The notes: generated by a model from the sequence alone, not told the origin. Positions 36,083 through 44,359 are shown, counted from the first letter of the stretch. The stretch: 64,000 nt of DNA from Oscillospiraceae bacterium (GCA_015068705.1 SVJZ01000003.1:62001-126000); one strand, 5' to 3'. Translations and numbers: made by a program.

Positions 36083-37384
36083 TCAGTTCCTTCCGGAGAA
36101 ATTGACAATTCTATAAAATACCGATGCAACCTCGGCACGGGTGAGGTTGTTGTGTGGGAGGAAATTGCCCTGCTCATCACCATTTAACAGACCGGTGGAA
36201 TAAGCACTGTTGACTGCCTGCTTGCGGTTTTGCGAAACCGATCCGAAATCGGGGATGGTAATGCCTTCATCCGATTGGACGGGTCTGCCATATGACCTCG
36301 CCACAGCAACCAGAAGGTATGCCATATCCTCACGGGAAAGCGGTGTGTCCAGTGCGGTTGCAGAGAAATCGCTCTGGGTGAACAGACCCAGCTCAATCGC
36401 CCGGTTGAAATAGGAAAGTGCCCAGTGACCCGACGGGCTTGTGCCGATATCTTGTTTTTCCAGTACACGGGTGGCGATTGCCAAAAATTCGCCCAGGGTG
36501 ACATTGCCCTCGGGGTTGTAGGTGGTGACGCCATAGACGGGAGCGGCAGTGCCTTTGACATAGCCCGAATCTGCCATGGCAACGGCATCGCCATGTGCCC
36601 AGTGACCTTCCATGTCCGAAAAGGCAACAATCTGTGAGGTGCTGATGCCGGTATCGGTGAGGAAGGATTCGAGGGTGTCGCGCACTGCGTCGTAGTTTTC
36701 TAATGTCATGAGCTCTAAACGCAGATGCAGGGTGAAATAGCCAAAGCGGCGCAACTCGCTGGGATCCTTTTCCAGATGGATGGTCTGCCGGGCAACAGAG
36801 ATCATTTCTGTGAGGTTGGAGACGTCTTCCTCATTGAGGGAGGTTTTGGTGTGTGCCGTGCTACCCACAACCGTCATCATTTTGGCAGGTTGGATATATC
36901 CGGAGAGGAATTGGAAGAGGTCTGTCTTGACCGTTTCCCATGTTTTTGTGGGACTAATTTTCAGAAAGTATGTATATTTATCGAATTTTTTCTGCCATTC
37001 GATGACGGTGCTGAGTTGGATGGGGTGAACCTCGTTGATGGCATCAATATATGCGCTAAGCTCCCGAAGTTTTTCTCTCTTTTCGGCGGTGGGACCCATG
37101 CCATCTTCCATAAGGGGAGTGAGCAGGTTGATTTGCTGTGCGACATGCTGCATGGCCTCACCCACGGTAGTATTGAGCGCAGGGAGAAAGACAGACATAT
37201 TGTCTGCGGTTTGGGCGGCGTGTTGCTCCATAGCGGCTTGCATCTCGGGGGTGAGCTCACCGATGACGGCGACGATATCTACCTCTTTGCCGGCATTGGT
37301 GTAGGGAACTACATGTGTGTCGGATGCCAAGGCGGCAGAGAACAACAATGCTGCAGAAAGAGCGGTACATAGAAATTTTTTCAT
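36083..37384 (-). CDS. SLH-domain surface protein co-transcribed with the phage repressor
   Basis: 433 residues. A signal peptide (MKKFLCTALSAALLFSAALA) is followed by a helical, unrecognised 200-residue domain (ELTPEMQAAMEQHAAQTADNMSVF and on). Three SLH repeats come next (MEGHWAHGDAVAMADSGYVKG; SGHWALSYFNRAIELGL; NSAYSTGLLNGDEQGNFLPHNNLTRAE). It should be exported and wall-bound. It is transcribed from the operator region with the repressor directly downstream, so it would be expressed in the repressed state. A surface role such as blocking adsorption is only a guess. Confidence 0.82.
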   Translation of the reverse strand: MKKFLCTALSAALLFSAALASDTHVVPYTNAGKEVDIVAVIGELTPEMQAAMEQHAAQTADNMSVFLPALNTTVGEAMQHVAQQINLLTPLMEDGMGPTAEKREKLRELSAYIDAINEVHPIQLSTVIEWQKKFDKYTYFLKISPTKTWETVKTDLFQFLSGYIQPAKMMTVVGSTAHTKTSLNEEDVSNLTEMISVARQTIHLEKDPSELRRFGYFTLHLRLELMTLENYDAVRDTLESFLTDTGISTSQIVAFSDMEGHWAHGDAVAMADSGYVKGTAAPVYGVTTYNPEGNVTLGEFLAIATRVLEKQDIGTSPSGHWALSYFNRAIELGLFTQSDFSATALDTPLSREDMAYLLVAVARSYGRPVQSDEGITIPDFGSVSQNRKQAVNSAYSTGLLNGDEQGNFLPHNNLTRAEVASVFYRIVNFSGRN

Positions 37385-37417
37385 GATACGATCTCCTTTT
37401 TATCATTTGATAAGACC

Positions 37418-37446
37418 AGTGTAACACGGAATTTGGGAAAATGCAA
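37418..37446 (-). promoter_or_regulatory. Promoter of the SLH-repressor operon
   Basis: Minus strand TTGCAT (37446-37441), 17 nt, TACACT (37423-37418), 34 nt before the SLH start. Confidence 0.7.
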
Positions 37447-37457
37447 GACAAAAATTT

Positions 37458-37539
37458 CGTAAAACGTAATTTTTTCATAAAAAAGGGTTGACTTTTACGG
37501 AATGGGTTTGCTATAATGCAAAACATACGGAAAACGTAA
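37458..37539. promoter_or_regulatory. Candidate repressor operators between divergent promoters
   Basis: Near-identical sites CGTAAAACGTAA (37458-37469) and CGGAAAACGTAA (37528-37539), with a half-like TTACGGAA at 37495-37502. One copy lies close to the leftward -35, one just past the rightward -10, and the half-site overlaps the rightward promoter. Phage repressors use this layout to switch both promoters. Confidence 0.6.
37488..37517 (+). promoter_or_regulatory. Rightward promoter into the phage genes
   Basis: TTGACT (37488-37493), 18 nt, TATAAT (37512-37517), overlapped by repressor-site-like sequence. Confidence 0.72.
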
Positions 37540-37584
37540 GTTTTTGTGTAGAAATTTCGAAATTAGTAAGAAGAGGACATCAGG

Positions 37585-38172
37585 ATGGACAGAATAAAAA
37601 GAGGAACAATCCCCCAGTCTGCTTTGCAGACAGCCCCCTTTACACAAGGGGGCCTCTTACGGTGCGTCGGGGACGCCGGTCCCTACGGGCAAAGCATAGT
37701 AGAAGGCTATGATGGGTGCGTTGGAGAGGGAGGGAAAAACAAGGTAAGAACAATCCCCCAGTCTGCTTTGCAGACAGCCCCCTTTGCACAAGGGGGCCTC
37801 TTGCGGACCGTCGGGGACGCCGGTTCCTACGATGTGGAGAACGATAGCTTGCGTAAGACGAGGCGGGCAATGGCAGAAGGCAATGGCTCATGTGAAGGTA
37901 AAGAAACTGCGCTTTCCAGACCGTTTACCAAACAGACCAGATGGATTATCTGTGTGTGGGACATCCGTGGCGAACAACCGGCAGAGACGGCACGGATGAT
38001 GCGGCGACCGTTACGGGAGATTGAGCAGACGTTACTTGAGGCGCGGGAAGATGGTTATTATGAGAAGGTGCGGCGGTATCTGGACGATTATGACCAGACC
38101 CATGCGCGGAAGGTATTGGAAGGGATTGCGGCGTTGATGGGTGCGTTGGAGAGGGAGGAAAAAACAGGGTAA
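37585..38172 (+). CDS. Small phage-region protein with a repeat-derived N-terminal half
   Basis: 195 codons. The first about 95 are translated from two copies of an interspersed repeat (QSALQTAPFTQGGLLR occurs twice) and are probably not native coding sequence. The second half (RWIICVWDIRGEQPAETARMMRRPLREIEQTLLEARED... to ALMGALEREEKTG) looks like a genuine small helical, possibly DNA-binding phage protein. Its true start may have been lost to the repeat insertion, or the reading frame may have shifted near 37890. It is the first gene after the rightward promoter. Function unknown. Confidence 0.5.
   Translation: MDRIKRGTIPQSALQTAPFTQGGLLRCVGDAGPYGQSIVEGYDGCVGEGGKNKVRTIPQSALQTAPFAQGGLLRTVGDAGSYDVENDSLRKTRRAMAEGNGSCEGKETALSRPFTKQTRWIICVWDIRGEQPAETARMMRRPLREIEQTLLEAREDGYYEKVRRYLDDYDQTHARKVLEGIAALMGALEREEKTG
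37604..37747 (+). repeat. Interspersed repeat, copy 1
   Basis: Unit beginning GAACAATCCCCCAGTCTG, then a CAGTCTGCTTTGCAGAC palindrome, a CCCCCTTT...CAAGGGGG pair, a CGGGGACGCCGG block, and a tail ATGGGTGCGTTGGAGAGGG. It is about 144 nt and abuts copy 2. Confidence 0.85.
37748..37900 (+). repeat. Interspersed repeat, copy 2
   Basis: Same unit as copy 1 from GAACAATCCCCCAGTCTG through the CGGGGACGCCGGTTCCTACGA block. The tail is more diverged, and the junction with phage coding sequence is near 37900. Confidence 0.85.
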
Positions 38173-38335
38173 GAACAATCCCCCAGTCTGCTTTGCAGAC
38201 AGCCCCCTTTACACAAGGGGGCCTCTTGCTGACCGTCAGGGACGCCGGTCCCTACGATGTGGAAAATGATGGTTTGTGTGAGAAGGGGCAGGCAAGGGCA
38301 GAAGGCTATGGTGGGTGCGTTGGAGAGGGAGGAAC
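38173..38335 (+). repeat. Interspersed repeat, copy 3
   Basis: The same unit directly after the stop of the small phage gene, ending in GTTGGAGAGGGAGG. The 30 nt before it (ATGGGTGCGTTGGAGAGGGA) match the tail of copy 1, so unit and flank were duplicated together. Confidence 0.85.
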
Positions 38336-38437
38336 AAGTTCGGGGAGAGTGCGGTTGAGAGAGAAAAAGGGTATGAGAAAGCACTTGGCAGAGCATGTGG
38401 ATGAAAGCAGGAAGGAACGAAGGGAAATGTGGACGAA

Positions 38438-38932
38438 ATGAATGAAAAGCAACGGCGGTTTGCGGAGGAATATCTGGTGGACGGGAGTATATCTGCCGCA
38501 GCCCGAAGGTCGGGGTATAGCAAGTGTCATGCGGTGCAACTGATGAAGAAAGAGGAGATGCGCAGCTATATCGAACAAAGAAAAAAACAGATGGCGGCGC
38601 AGGCGGATGCGGATTGCTCGGAGGTAATCAGGGAATTATCCACCATAGCGTTTGCCAACATAGCAGATTACATGAAGGTGGTAAATGAGGAAGGGGAGGC
38701 AAGAGTGGTGGCATTGCCCACCGAGGAAATTCCACCCGAAAAAATGCGTGCGGTGGCGCAAATCAAACAGGGAACAAAGGGTGTGGAAATTAAGCTATGC
38801 GACAAGATGCGTGCATTGAACCTTCTGGGATTGCACACAGGGGCATTTGATCTGCAGGAGGGGAAAAGTGATGAGGACGGCGGACTTGCCGAGGCACTCA
38901 GAGAAGCGGCGCAAGGGGCGTGGGAGGATTGA
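38438..38932 (+). CDS. Phage terminase small subunit
   Basis: 164 residues from ATG 38438 (GTG 38429 is an alternative). The N-terminal helix-turn-helix NEKQRRFAEEYLVDGSISAAARRSGYS is the Terminase_2/XtmA signature; the C-terminal part (KMRALNLLGLHTGAF) is the oligomerisation region. It recognises the DNA to be packaged and feeds the large subunit, whose start overlaps its stop by 13 nt. The PBSX-like type was noted from the N-terminal motif and the partner gene. Confidence 0.88.
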   Translation: MNEKQRRFAEEYLVDGSISAAARRSGYSKCHAVQLMKKEEMRSYIEQRKKQMAAQADADCSEVIRELSTIAFANIADYMKVVNEEGEARVVALPTEEIPPEKMRAVAQIKQGTKGVEIKLCDKMRALNLLGLHTGAFDLQEGKSDEDGGLAEALREAAQGAWED

Positions 38933-40176
38933 GCGGAAGGTTTTGCGGCTTTTCGTTGCAACAGAGAAAAGTGCTGACCTGGTGGAAGGAGCAAAGCGGC
39001 GTGTCCCACAGCAACGGGGTGATTGCCGACGGGTCGGTGCGAAGTGGCAAGACATTGGCTGTGGCGTTATCCTTTATGTTATGGGCAAACCAATGTTTTG
39101 ACGGGATGCAATTTGCCATGTGCGGTGCAACTGCAAGATCATTGCGGCGCAATGTGGTTACCCCATTGGTGCCCATGCTGCTTGCCGAGGGATTTTCTGT
39201 TAAGGACAACCGGGGCGAAAACAAGCTTACCATATCCAAGGGAGGCAGGCGCAATTTCTTTTATCTGTTTGGCGGGGCGGATGAGGATTGCCAGGATGCC
39301 ATTCAGGGCATGACCCTTGCAGGGGTGCTATTTGACGAGGCGGTGCTGCTTGCCGAGAGTTTTGTCAACCAGGCGGTGGCAAGATGTTCGGTTGCGGGGT
39401 CTAAATTCTGGTTTACCTGCAATCCGGACGGACCCTTTCACTGGTTTAAGAAAAATTGGATTGACCGTGCGGAGCAAAAGGGACTTTTATATCTGCATTT
39501 TACCATGCGGGACAATCCGTCATTGAGTGATGAGGTGCGCAGACGGTATGAGAGTTTGTATACCGGGGTATTTCGCAGGCGGTTTGTGCTTGGCGAGTGG
39601 TCGGCGGCGCAGGGTGCAGTTTACGATATGTTTGATCCAAAGCGGCATATAGTGGAAACATTGCCCCGGACATTTACAAGGCTTTGTGCGGCGGTGGATT
39701 ACGGCACGGCAAACCCCACGGTATTTTTGCTCTTTGGCGAGTCAGACGGGGTGTGGTATGGCATCAGGGAGTATTATTACGACGGGCGCGCGGAAGGCCG
39801 GAGCAAGACGGATGTGGAGTATGCGGATGATTTGGAAGCATTTTTAGACGGCACGGCGTGCGAGGTGATTGCAGACCCGTCGGCGGCATCCTTTCTGGCG
39901 GAATTGCGGCGGCGTGGGATTGCGGCGAGGAAGGCAAACAATGCGGTTGTGGACGGGATACGGCGTGTGGGAAATGCGTTGGAGAGCGGCAGGTTGAAGT
40001 TTTGCGTCGGGATGGAGCATACGGTGCGGGAATTTTACGCATATGTGTGGGATGAGGATGCGGCAGAACGGGGCGAGGACCGACCGGTCAAGCAAAACGA
40101 CCATGCGATGGATGCGGTGCGGTATTTTGTGATGGGGCGGTTTTTTGTGTCCGAGCGAGAGAACCGGTCGAGGTAG
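38920..40176 (+). CDS. Phage terminase large subunit (PBSX/XtmB-like)
   Basis: 418 residues starting at GTG 38920. ATPase Walker A is GSVRSGKT (38-45) and Walker B is GVLFDEA (Asp 139, Glu 140). The C-terminal nuclease has AAVDYGTANPTVFLL and later acidic residues (CEVIADPSAASF; QNDHAMDAVRYF). It pumps DNA into capsids and cuts it. Both activities look intact. The TAG stop is embedded in a GC-rich hairpin related to the upstream repeats. Confidence 0.93.
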   Translation: MGGLSGRFCGFSLQQRKVLTWWKEQSGVSHSNGVIADGSVRSGKTLAVALSFMLWANQCFDGMQFAMCGATARSLRRNVVTPLVPMLLAEGFSVKDNRGENKLTISKGGRRNFFYLFGGADEDCQDAIQGMTLAGVLFDEAVLLAESFVNQAVARCSVAGSKFWFTCNPDGPFHWFKKNWIDRAEQKGLLYLHFTMRDNPSLSDEVRRRYESLYTGVFRRRFVLGEWSAAQGAVYDMFDPKRHIVETLPRTFTRLCAAVDYGTANPTVFLLFGESDGVWYGIREYYYDGRAEGRSKTDVEYADDLEAFLDGTACEVIADPSAASFLAELRRRGIAARKANNAVVDGIRRVGNALESGRLKFCVGMEHTVREFYAYVWDEDAAERGEDRPVKQNDHAMDAVRYFVMGRFFVSERENRSR

Positions 40177-40212
40177 GGGCGTTTGCAGGCTGTCGAGGAC
40201 GCCAGCCCCTAC
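40173..40212. repeat. Fourth, partial member of the repeat family, overlapping the terL stop
   Basis: GTAGGGGC (40173-40180) pairs with GCCCCTAC (40205-40212). The core GTCGAGGACGCCAGCCCCTAC matches GTCGGGGACGCCGGTCCCTAC in copies 1-3. The rest of the terL-portal gap (40213-40383) holds no gene. Confidence 0.65.
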
Positions 40213-40383
40213 ATTTTTAGATTAAATCAGTATTTACTCAAGGGGAAGCCTGAAAACATTGCGATGTACGATCGTAGGGAAAGGCATAGGTGTCATTGCA
40301 CAGGCGGAACAGCACGCAGGCTATTTTCTACGAGGTTGAGGATGACAATTTGAGGAAAAAGAAATGAGAAAGGTGGATTTGGG

Positions 40384-41715
40384 ATGGAATATCAGGGATT
40401 GACCAGGATGGTTACCGAAGAGCTGGGTGGAGTATATGCCCGGGAAGTGTTAGCCGACATGGCAGAGGCGATACGGCTTTACCAATGCTATGACGGCGTG
40501 GGGCAGATGTGGGAGAGCGACCAAACCGACTACGTTCCCACCCGTCAGGTGACCAATTTTGTGCGAAAGCTCATTGACAAGGAGGCGCGGTTTATGTTTT
40601 CCCGTGCGCCGGAAATTACCCTGGAGGGCGATGGTGAGGGGGTAAAGGCGTTGCAGGAGTATGTGCGCAAGGCATTAGAAAAAACCGGGCTTTCTGCAAA
40701 ACTTTCGGCGGCCGGCAGGGATTGCTTTATCGGGCGAAGGGTTGCCTTGAAATTATGGCAGGGAGAAGATGGTGCAGAGGCGATTTTTTGCCCCTCTACC
40801 GAATTTGTGTTTGAAACCGAGCCGGAGAATGCAGACCGGTTGCAGAAAATAATATTTTTCCATGCCATAAACGACGAGGCGGAGCGAAAGAACCAACGGC
40901 TATGGAAGCAGCGGTTTTACATGGAGAACGGACGCTGCTTGGTGGATGAGGCCATTTATGACGGATATGGCAGGATGATAGAGCCGGTCATGCTTGGAAA
41001 GGATACCGGGCTTACCTTTATCCCTGCGTATGTGGTGATTAACGACGCACTGACGGGGGATTTGCGCGGAACCAGTGATGTTGCCCTGATGATGGCGGAT
41101 CAGGACCGCTACAACCGGCTCAAAAGCGACGAGGCGGATGCGCTGAAATTTCATTTATTTCCCATTACGGTGGCAAAAAATGCGAGCGGGAAATGCCTGG
41201 ACAAGATGAAAATTTCGCCGGGTGCGTTGGTGGATTTACAGACTGATCCTGCGGCCGGTGAGGGTGTGCAGGCAAGTCTGGAAAAGCTGGAGAGCAAGTT
41301 TGCGTATGTGGATGCGTTGGAGGGGGCACTAGCCCGTACCAAGGCGGATATGTATGCGTTATTGGAGGTGCCGGACATCTCGGTGGATACACTTTCGGGG
41401 GTGATTACCAGTGGAAAAGCCATGCAGACCTTGTATTGGGAATTAAAATGCAAGGCGGAGGAAAGATGGCTTGCCTGGGACAAGTGCCTGCGATGGCTGG
41501 TGGATGGGGTGATTGCACTGGGACGTGCGAGGGGAGAAAAATTGCCCCAAACAGAATACCGGATCAGGATTGAACACCTCTACCCCGTGACGGATGATGA
41601 GGATGCGGAGCGCACACTGGACCTCAAAGAGGTGGAACAAGGAGTGCGCAGTGTGGAGAGTTACCGCGAAAAATGGGGAATTGAGCCGTTTTTATACACC
41701 GGTGATGGTGTGTGA
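40384..41715 (+). CDS. Phage portal protein (SPP1 gp6-like)
   Basis: 443 residues. The family pattern is clear: RQVTNFVRKLIDKEARFMFSRAPE near the N-terminus, FIPAYVVINDALTGDLRGTSDV in the middle, then VPDISVDTLSGVITSGKAMQTLYWELKCKAEE. The portal dodecamer forms the DNA entry vertex and connects to the terminase. AGAAAGGTGG precedes the ATG. Length is normal and no disruption is visible. Confidence 0.88.
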   Translation: MEYQGLTRMVTEELGGVYAREVLADMAEAIRLYQCYDGVGQMWESDQTDYVPTRQVTNFVRKLIDKEARFMFSRAPEITLEGDGEGVKALQEYVRKALEKTGLSAKLSAAGRDCFIGRRVALKLWQGEDGAEAIFCPSTEFVFETEPENADRLQKIIFFHAINDEAERKNQRLWKQRFYMENGRCLVDEAIYDGYGRMIEPVMLGKDTGLTFIPAYVVINDALTGDLRGTSDVALMMADQDRYNRLKSDEADALKFHLFPITVAKNASGKCLDKMKISPGALVDLQTDPAAGEGVQASLEKLESKFAYVDALEGALARTKADMYALLEVPDISVDTLSGVITSGKAMQTLYWELKCKAEERWLAWDKCLRWLVDGVIALGRARGEKLPQTEYRIRIEHLYPVTDDEDAERTLDLKEVEQGVRSVESYREKWGIEPFLYTGDGV

Positions 41716-41747
41716 AAATAGAGAAAACAAAAAAGGAGGGATGAAGA

Positions 41748-42305
41748 ATGCTGGAACGATGGAAGACGTTGTTGGGCGAGATGGCGGATGAGGAGGAGCT
41801 GGCGAGATTTCAGGAGGAACTGGATGAAAGCTACATATCCCGTGCCGACGCCCAGGCACAGGCAGACGAGGCAGAACAGGAATTTGTCCGCAGGGGGGAG
41901 CGCATTGCCGAACTGGAGGGCGAGATGGCGCAGAGAGAGGAGCGCATTGTCGAACTGGAGGGCGAAATGGCGCAGAGAGAGGAGCGCATTGCCGGGCTGG
42001 AGGGCGAAATGGCGAAAATCCGCATGGATGCAATGGTGGATGCGGCACTCATCAAGGCAGGCGCGAAAAATGTGCGTGCGGCAAGGGCGTTATTGGACAT
42101 GCAGGCACTTACGGATGCCGAGGATGCATTACCCCTGCTGGAAGAACAGATTGCCCAAATGCAGGACAGTGACGGGTACCTGTTTGAGCAAAAGGATGCA
42201 GGGTATCTGACACCGGGGAATTTTGCCCGAAAACGGGCGGTGCTCGACGAGGGCGGCTTGACCTATTCGCAGGCAATGCGCCTTAGAAGAGGAATTTTAA
42301 ATTAA
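41748..42305 (+). CDS. Phage scaffolding protein (GP20-like) with tandem coiled-coil repeat
   Basis: 185 residues between portal and capsid genes. It is a strongly charged coiled coil in which a 14-residue unit (RIAELEGEMAQREE and variants) occurs three times in a row, two heptads each, encoded by 42-bp DNA repeats. The C-terminal part (DAALIKAGAKNVRAARALLDM...SDGYLFEQ...GYLTPG) matches phage minor structural GP20/scaffold proteins. It would guide capsid assembly and leave or be degraded. Confidence 0.82.
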   Translation: MLERWKTLLGEMADEEELARFQEELDESYISRADAQAQADEAEQEFVRRGERIAELEGEMAQREERIVELEGEMAQREERIAGLEGEMAKIRMDAMVDAALIKAGAKNVRAARALLDMQALTDAEDALPLLEEQIAQMQDSDGYLFEQKDAGYLTPGNFARKRAVLDEGGLTYSQAMRLRRGILN

Positions 42306-42324
42306 AAAAGGAGAGAAATGTAAG

Positions 42325-43359
42325 ATGGCACAATTTGATGCAAAACAATTTAATGCAGAGGTTTTCGGGAAGTATGTGGAGCGCATCCCGAGCCTGAAAA
42401 AGACCGAACTGGTAAATTCCAAAGCGCTCAACAGACGTGATGACTTAAAGGCGGTATTTGCCGAGCAGACGGGCAGTTATTATGCAACTGTGCCGGTATT
42501 TGCACCCATTGACGGGGAGGCACTCAACTATGACGGACAGACCGACATTACCGCAGACACCACCAACACCTATGCGCAGTCTATGGTGGTTGTGGGGCGC
42601 GCAAAGGCATGGGTGGAGAGAGATTTTGCCTCCGACCTTGCAGGCGGTACCGATTTTATGGACAATGTGGCACAGCAGGTGGCAACCTACTGGGACGAGG
42701 TGGATCAGGCAACCATGATGAGCGTGCTCAAGGGTATTTTTGCCATGAGCGGCGGAGCAAACAAGGTGTTTGTGGATGGGCACACGCTGGACATTTCGGG
42801 TGAGGAGAGCGAAAATGCCGTGGGCGCAACCACCCTCAACACCGCCATGCAGAAGGCTTGCGGTGACAACAAGGACAAATTTTCGGTGGTGGTACTTCAC
42901 TCGGCGGTTGCAACCAATCTGGAAAATCTCAACCTGATTGAGCGCCTCAAATATACCGATGCGGAGGGCATTTGCCGTGAACTGACACTGGGCACCTGGA
43001 ACGGACGTACCGTGTTGGTGGATGATTCCATGCCGGCAGAGGAGATGGACGGGTATACCGCATACACCTCTTATGTGCTGGGAGAAGGTGCGTTTGACTA
43101 TGCGGATGTGGGTGCGGCAGTGCCCTATGCGATGGACCGTGATGAGCAGAAAAACGGCGGACAGACCACATTGTATACCCGTTCAAGAAAGGTAATTGCA
43201 CCGTTTGGTGTAAACTTTACCAAGACTGAAATGGCAACCCTGTCCCCCACCAATGCAGAATTGGAAAATGGTGCAAACTGGTCGCTGGTAACCGACGGCA
43301 ACGGCAATGCAATCAACCACAAGAATATTGCGATTGCACGCATCATCAGCCGAGGCTGA
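42325..43359 (+). CDS. Phage major capsid protein
   Basis: 344 residues right after the scaffold gene, with AAAAAAGGAGAG upstream. The N-terminal arm (QFNAEVFGKYVERIPSLKKTELVNSK) and the block SYYATVPVFAPIDGEALNYDGQTDI, then MVVVGRAKAWVERDFASDLAGGTDFMDNVA, are typical of HK97-fold capsid proteins found with GP20 scaffolds. No separate maturation protease is encoded nearby. Confidence 0.85.
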   Translation: MAQFDAKQFNAEVFGKYVERIPSLKKTELVNSKALNRRDDLKAVFAEQTGSYYATVPVFAPIDGEALNYDGQTDITADTTNTYAQSMVVVGRAKAWVERDFASDLAGGTDFMDNVAQQVATYWDEVDQATMMSVLKGIFAMSGGANKVFVDGHTLDISGEESENAVGATTLNTAMQKACGDNKDKFSVVVLHSAVATNLENLNLIERLKYTDAEGICRELTLGTWNGRTVLVDDSMPAEEMDGYTAYTSYVLGEGAFDYADVGAAVPYAMDRDEQKNGGQTTLYTRSRKVIAPFGVNFTKTEMATLSPTNAELENGANWSLVTDGNGNAINHKNIAIARIISRG

Positions 43360-43369
43360 GGTGGCAAAC

Positions 43370-43636
43370 ATGAACGTGCGCTTGGAAAGGCTCAAGGAAA
43401 ACTTAAGGGAGAGTGACTACCCGTTTTTTGAGGAGGCGCAGTTGATCCGTCTGCTGGAAGAGGCTGACGGGAATGTGGATGCGGCAAGCTATCGGGGATT
43501 GATTATCAAGGCGGAGCAGGACGGGATTGACCTGTCTGATCTTCAGATGGAGTCCATGCGGGGGTACTGGTTATCCCTCGCACGGCTCTATCGCCCCGAT
43601 GCAGGCGGCGTGTTGAAACGGGGGGACGGCAATTGA
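43370..43636 (+). CDS. Small phage protein, probable head-tail connector
   Basis: 88 residues from ATG 43370 (GAGGTGG upstream). It is an all-helical, acidic protein (LERLKENLRESDYPFFEEAQLIRLLEEADGNVDAASYRGL) ending in a conserved-looking YWLSLARLYRPDAGG. Position between capsid and tail genes and the helical-bundle pattern fit gp6/gp15-type adaptors that dock on the portal. The call is positional. Confidence 0.6.
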   Translation: MNVRLERLKENLRESDYPFFEEAQLIRLLEEADGNVDAASYRGLIIKAEQDGIDLSDLQMESMRGYWLSLARLYRPDAGGVLKRGDGN

Positions 43637-44031
43637 ACCTCAGATGGGCAATGCGTTTGCTCCGCACCATGAAACGGCGCGGAATATGTGAGGAGTTTCG
43701 GTTTTACCGCTATGTTGCAGACCAATACGGAGAAGGCAGAATATGGGAGGAAGGGGTTGTGACCGAGGGATATTTTTCCGAGTTACTCCATCGGGACAAT
43801 CCGTATATTTCCCGCCAAACCAGTGAGGTGGGTGTGGCCGACAAGGGGTGCACCCCCATGATGGTGATTCCCTATGAGGAAAATCCGGGAATTTTTCCGG
43901 GAGATTTTGCGGAGGTTGGCAAGGCGGTATATGAGGTGCTGCATGTGCGTGAGGTGGCAGGGGTATATTGCCTGGTGTCTTTGCACCGTGCGGCAAAGAG
44001 GTTGAGTGAAGATGTGGAAGAAAATATTTGA
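43633..44031 (+). CDS. Phage head-tail joining protein (positional call)
   Basis: 132 residues starting at TTG 43633, overlapping the previous stop. It has a basic start (WAMRLLRTMKRRG), then a beta-rich body (VADKGCTPMMVIPYEENPGIFPGDFAEVGKAVYEVLHVREV). Size and place suit a head-closure or stopper protein; no family motif is recognised with certainty. Confidence 0.55.
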   Translation: MNLRWAMRLLRTMKRRGICEEFRFYRYVADQYGEGRIWEEGVVTEGYFSELLHRDNPYISRQTSEVGVADKGCTPMMVIPYEENPGIFPGDFAEVGKAVYEVLHVREVAGVYCLVSLHRAAKRLSEDVEENI

Positions 44032-44344
44032 TTGCCTGCGTGCGGCAGGATTTGACGTATGTGCACCGGGCAAAAAAGAGGCACCTGTGGCAGAGGCATA
44101 TGTATGCGTGGTGTGTGGCGGTGCGCAGGAAGGGCATGGTGTTTGTGCCGAGCAGGCGTATTATGACCTGATTTGCTGTGTGCCGGATGGGCGGTATTCG
44201 GAACTGGAAGGGTTTATCCGTTCGGTGAGGACGGCGGTAAAGCCGGTATTGAGTGTGATGCCGGGGATTCCGGAGATACGCTATGATAAGCAGATGCGCG
44301 TGTGGTGTGCCCCTGTGCGTTGCAGGGCGGTAAGAAAGATATAA
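44012..44344 (+). CDS. Phage head-tail/minor structural protein, unknown
   Basis: 110 residues from ATG 44012 (GTG 44006 possible), overlapping the previous gene by 20 nt. It is notably Cys-rich, with eight Cys including CVVCGG and LICCVPDG. The C-terminal VLSVMPGIPEIRYDKQMRVWCAPVRCRAV is beta-rich. Position before the tail-tube gene suggests a tail-completion or adaptor role. No family is recognised. Confidence 0.5.
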   Translation: MWKKIFDCLRAAGFDVCAPGKKEAPVAEAYVCVVCGGAQEGHGVCAEQAYYDLICCVPDGRYSELEGFIRSVRTAVKPVLSVMPGIPEIRYDKQMRVWCAPVRCRAVRKI

Positions 44345-44359
44345 TCAAGGAGGAAAATC

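Noticed and set aside
37604-38335. Three spaced repeats resembling a small CRISPR array
   Set aside because: The units are over 100 nt, spacing is irregular (144 and 425 nt), coding sequence lies between them and no cas genes are present.
38193-38441. Possible small gene between the repeat-derived ORF and terS
   Set aside because: Its codons come mostly from repeat copy 3, it has no ribosome-binding site, and it ends inside the terS start region.
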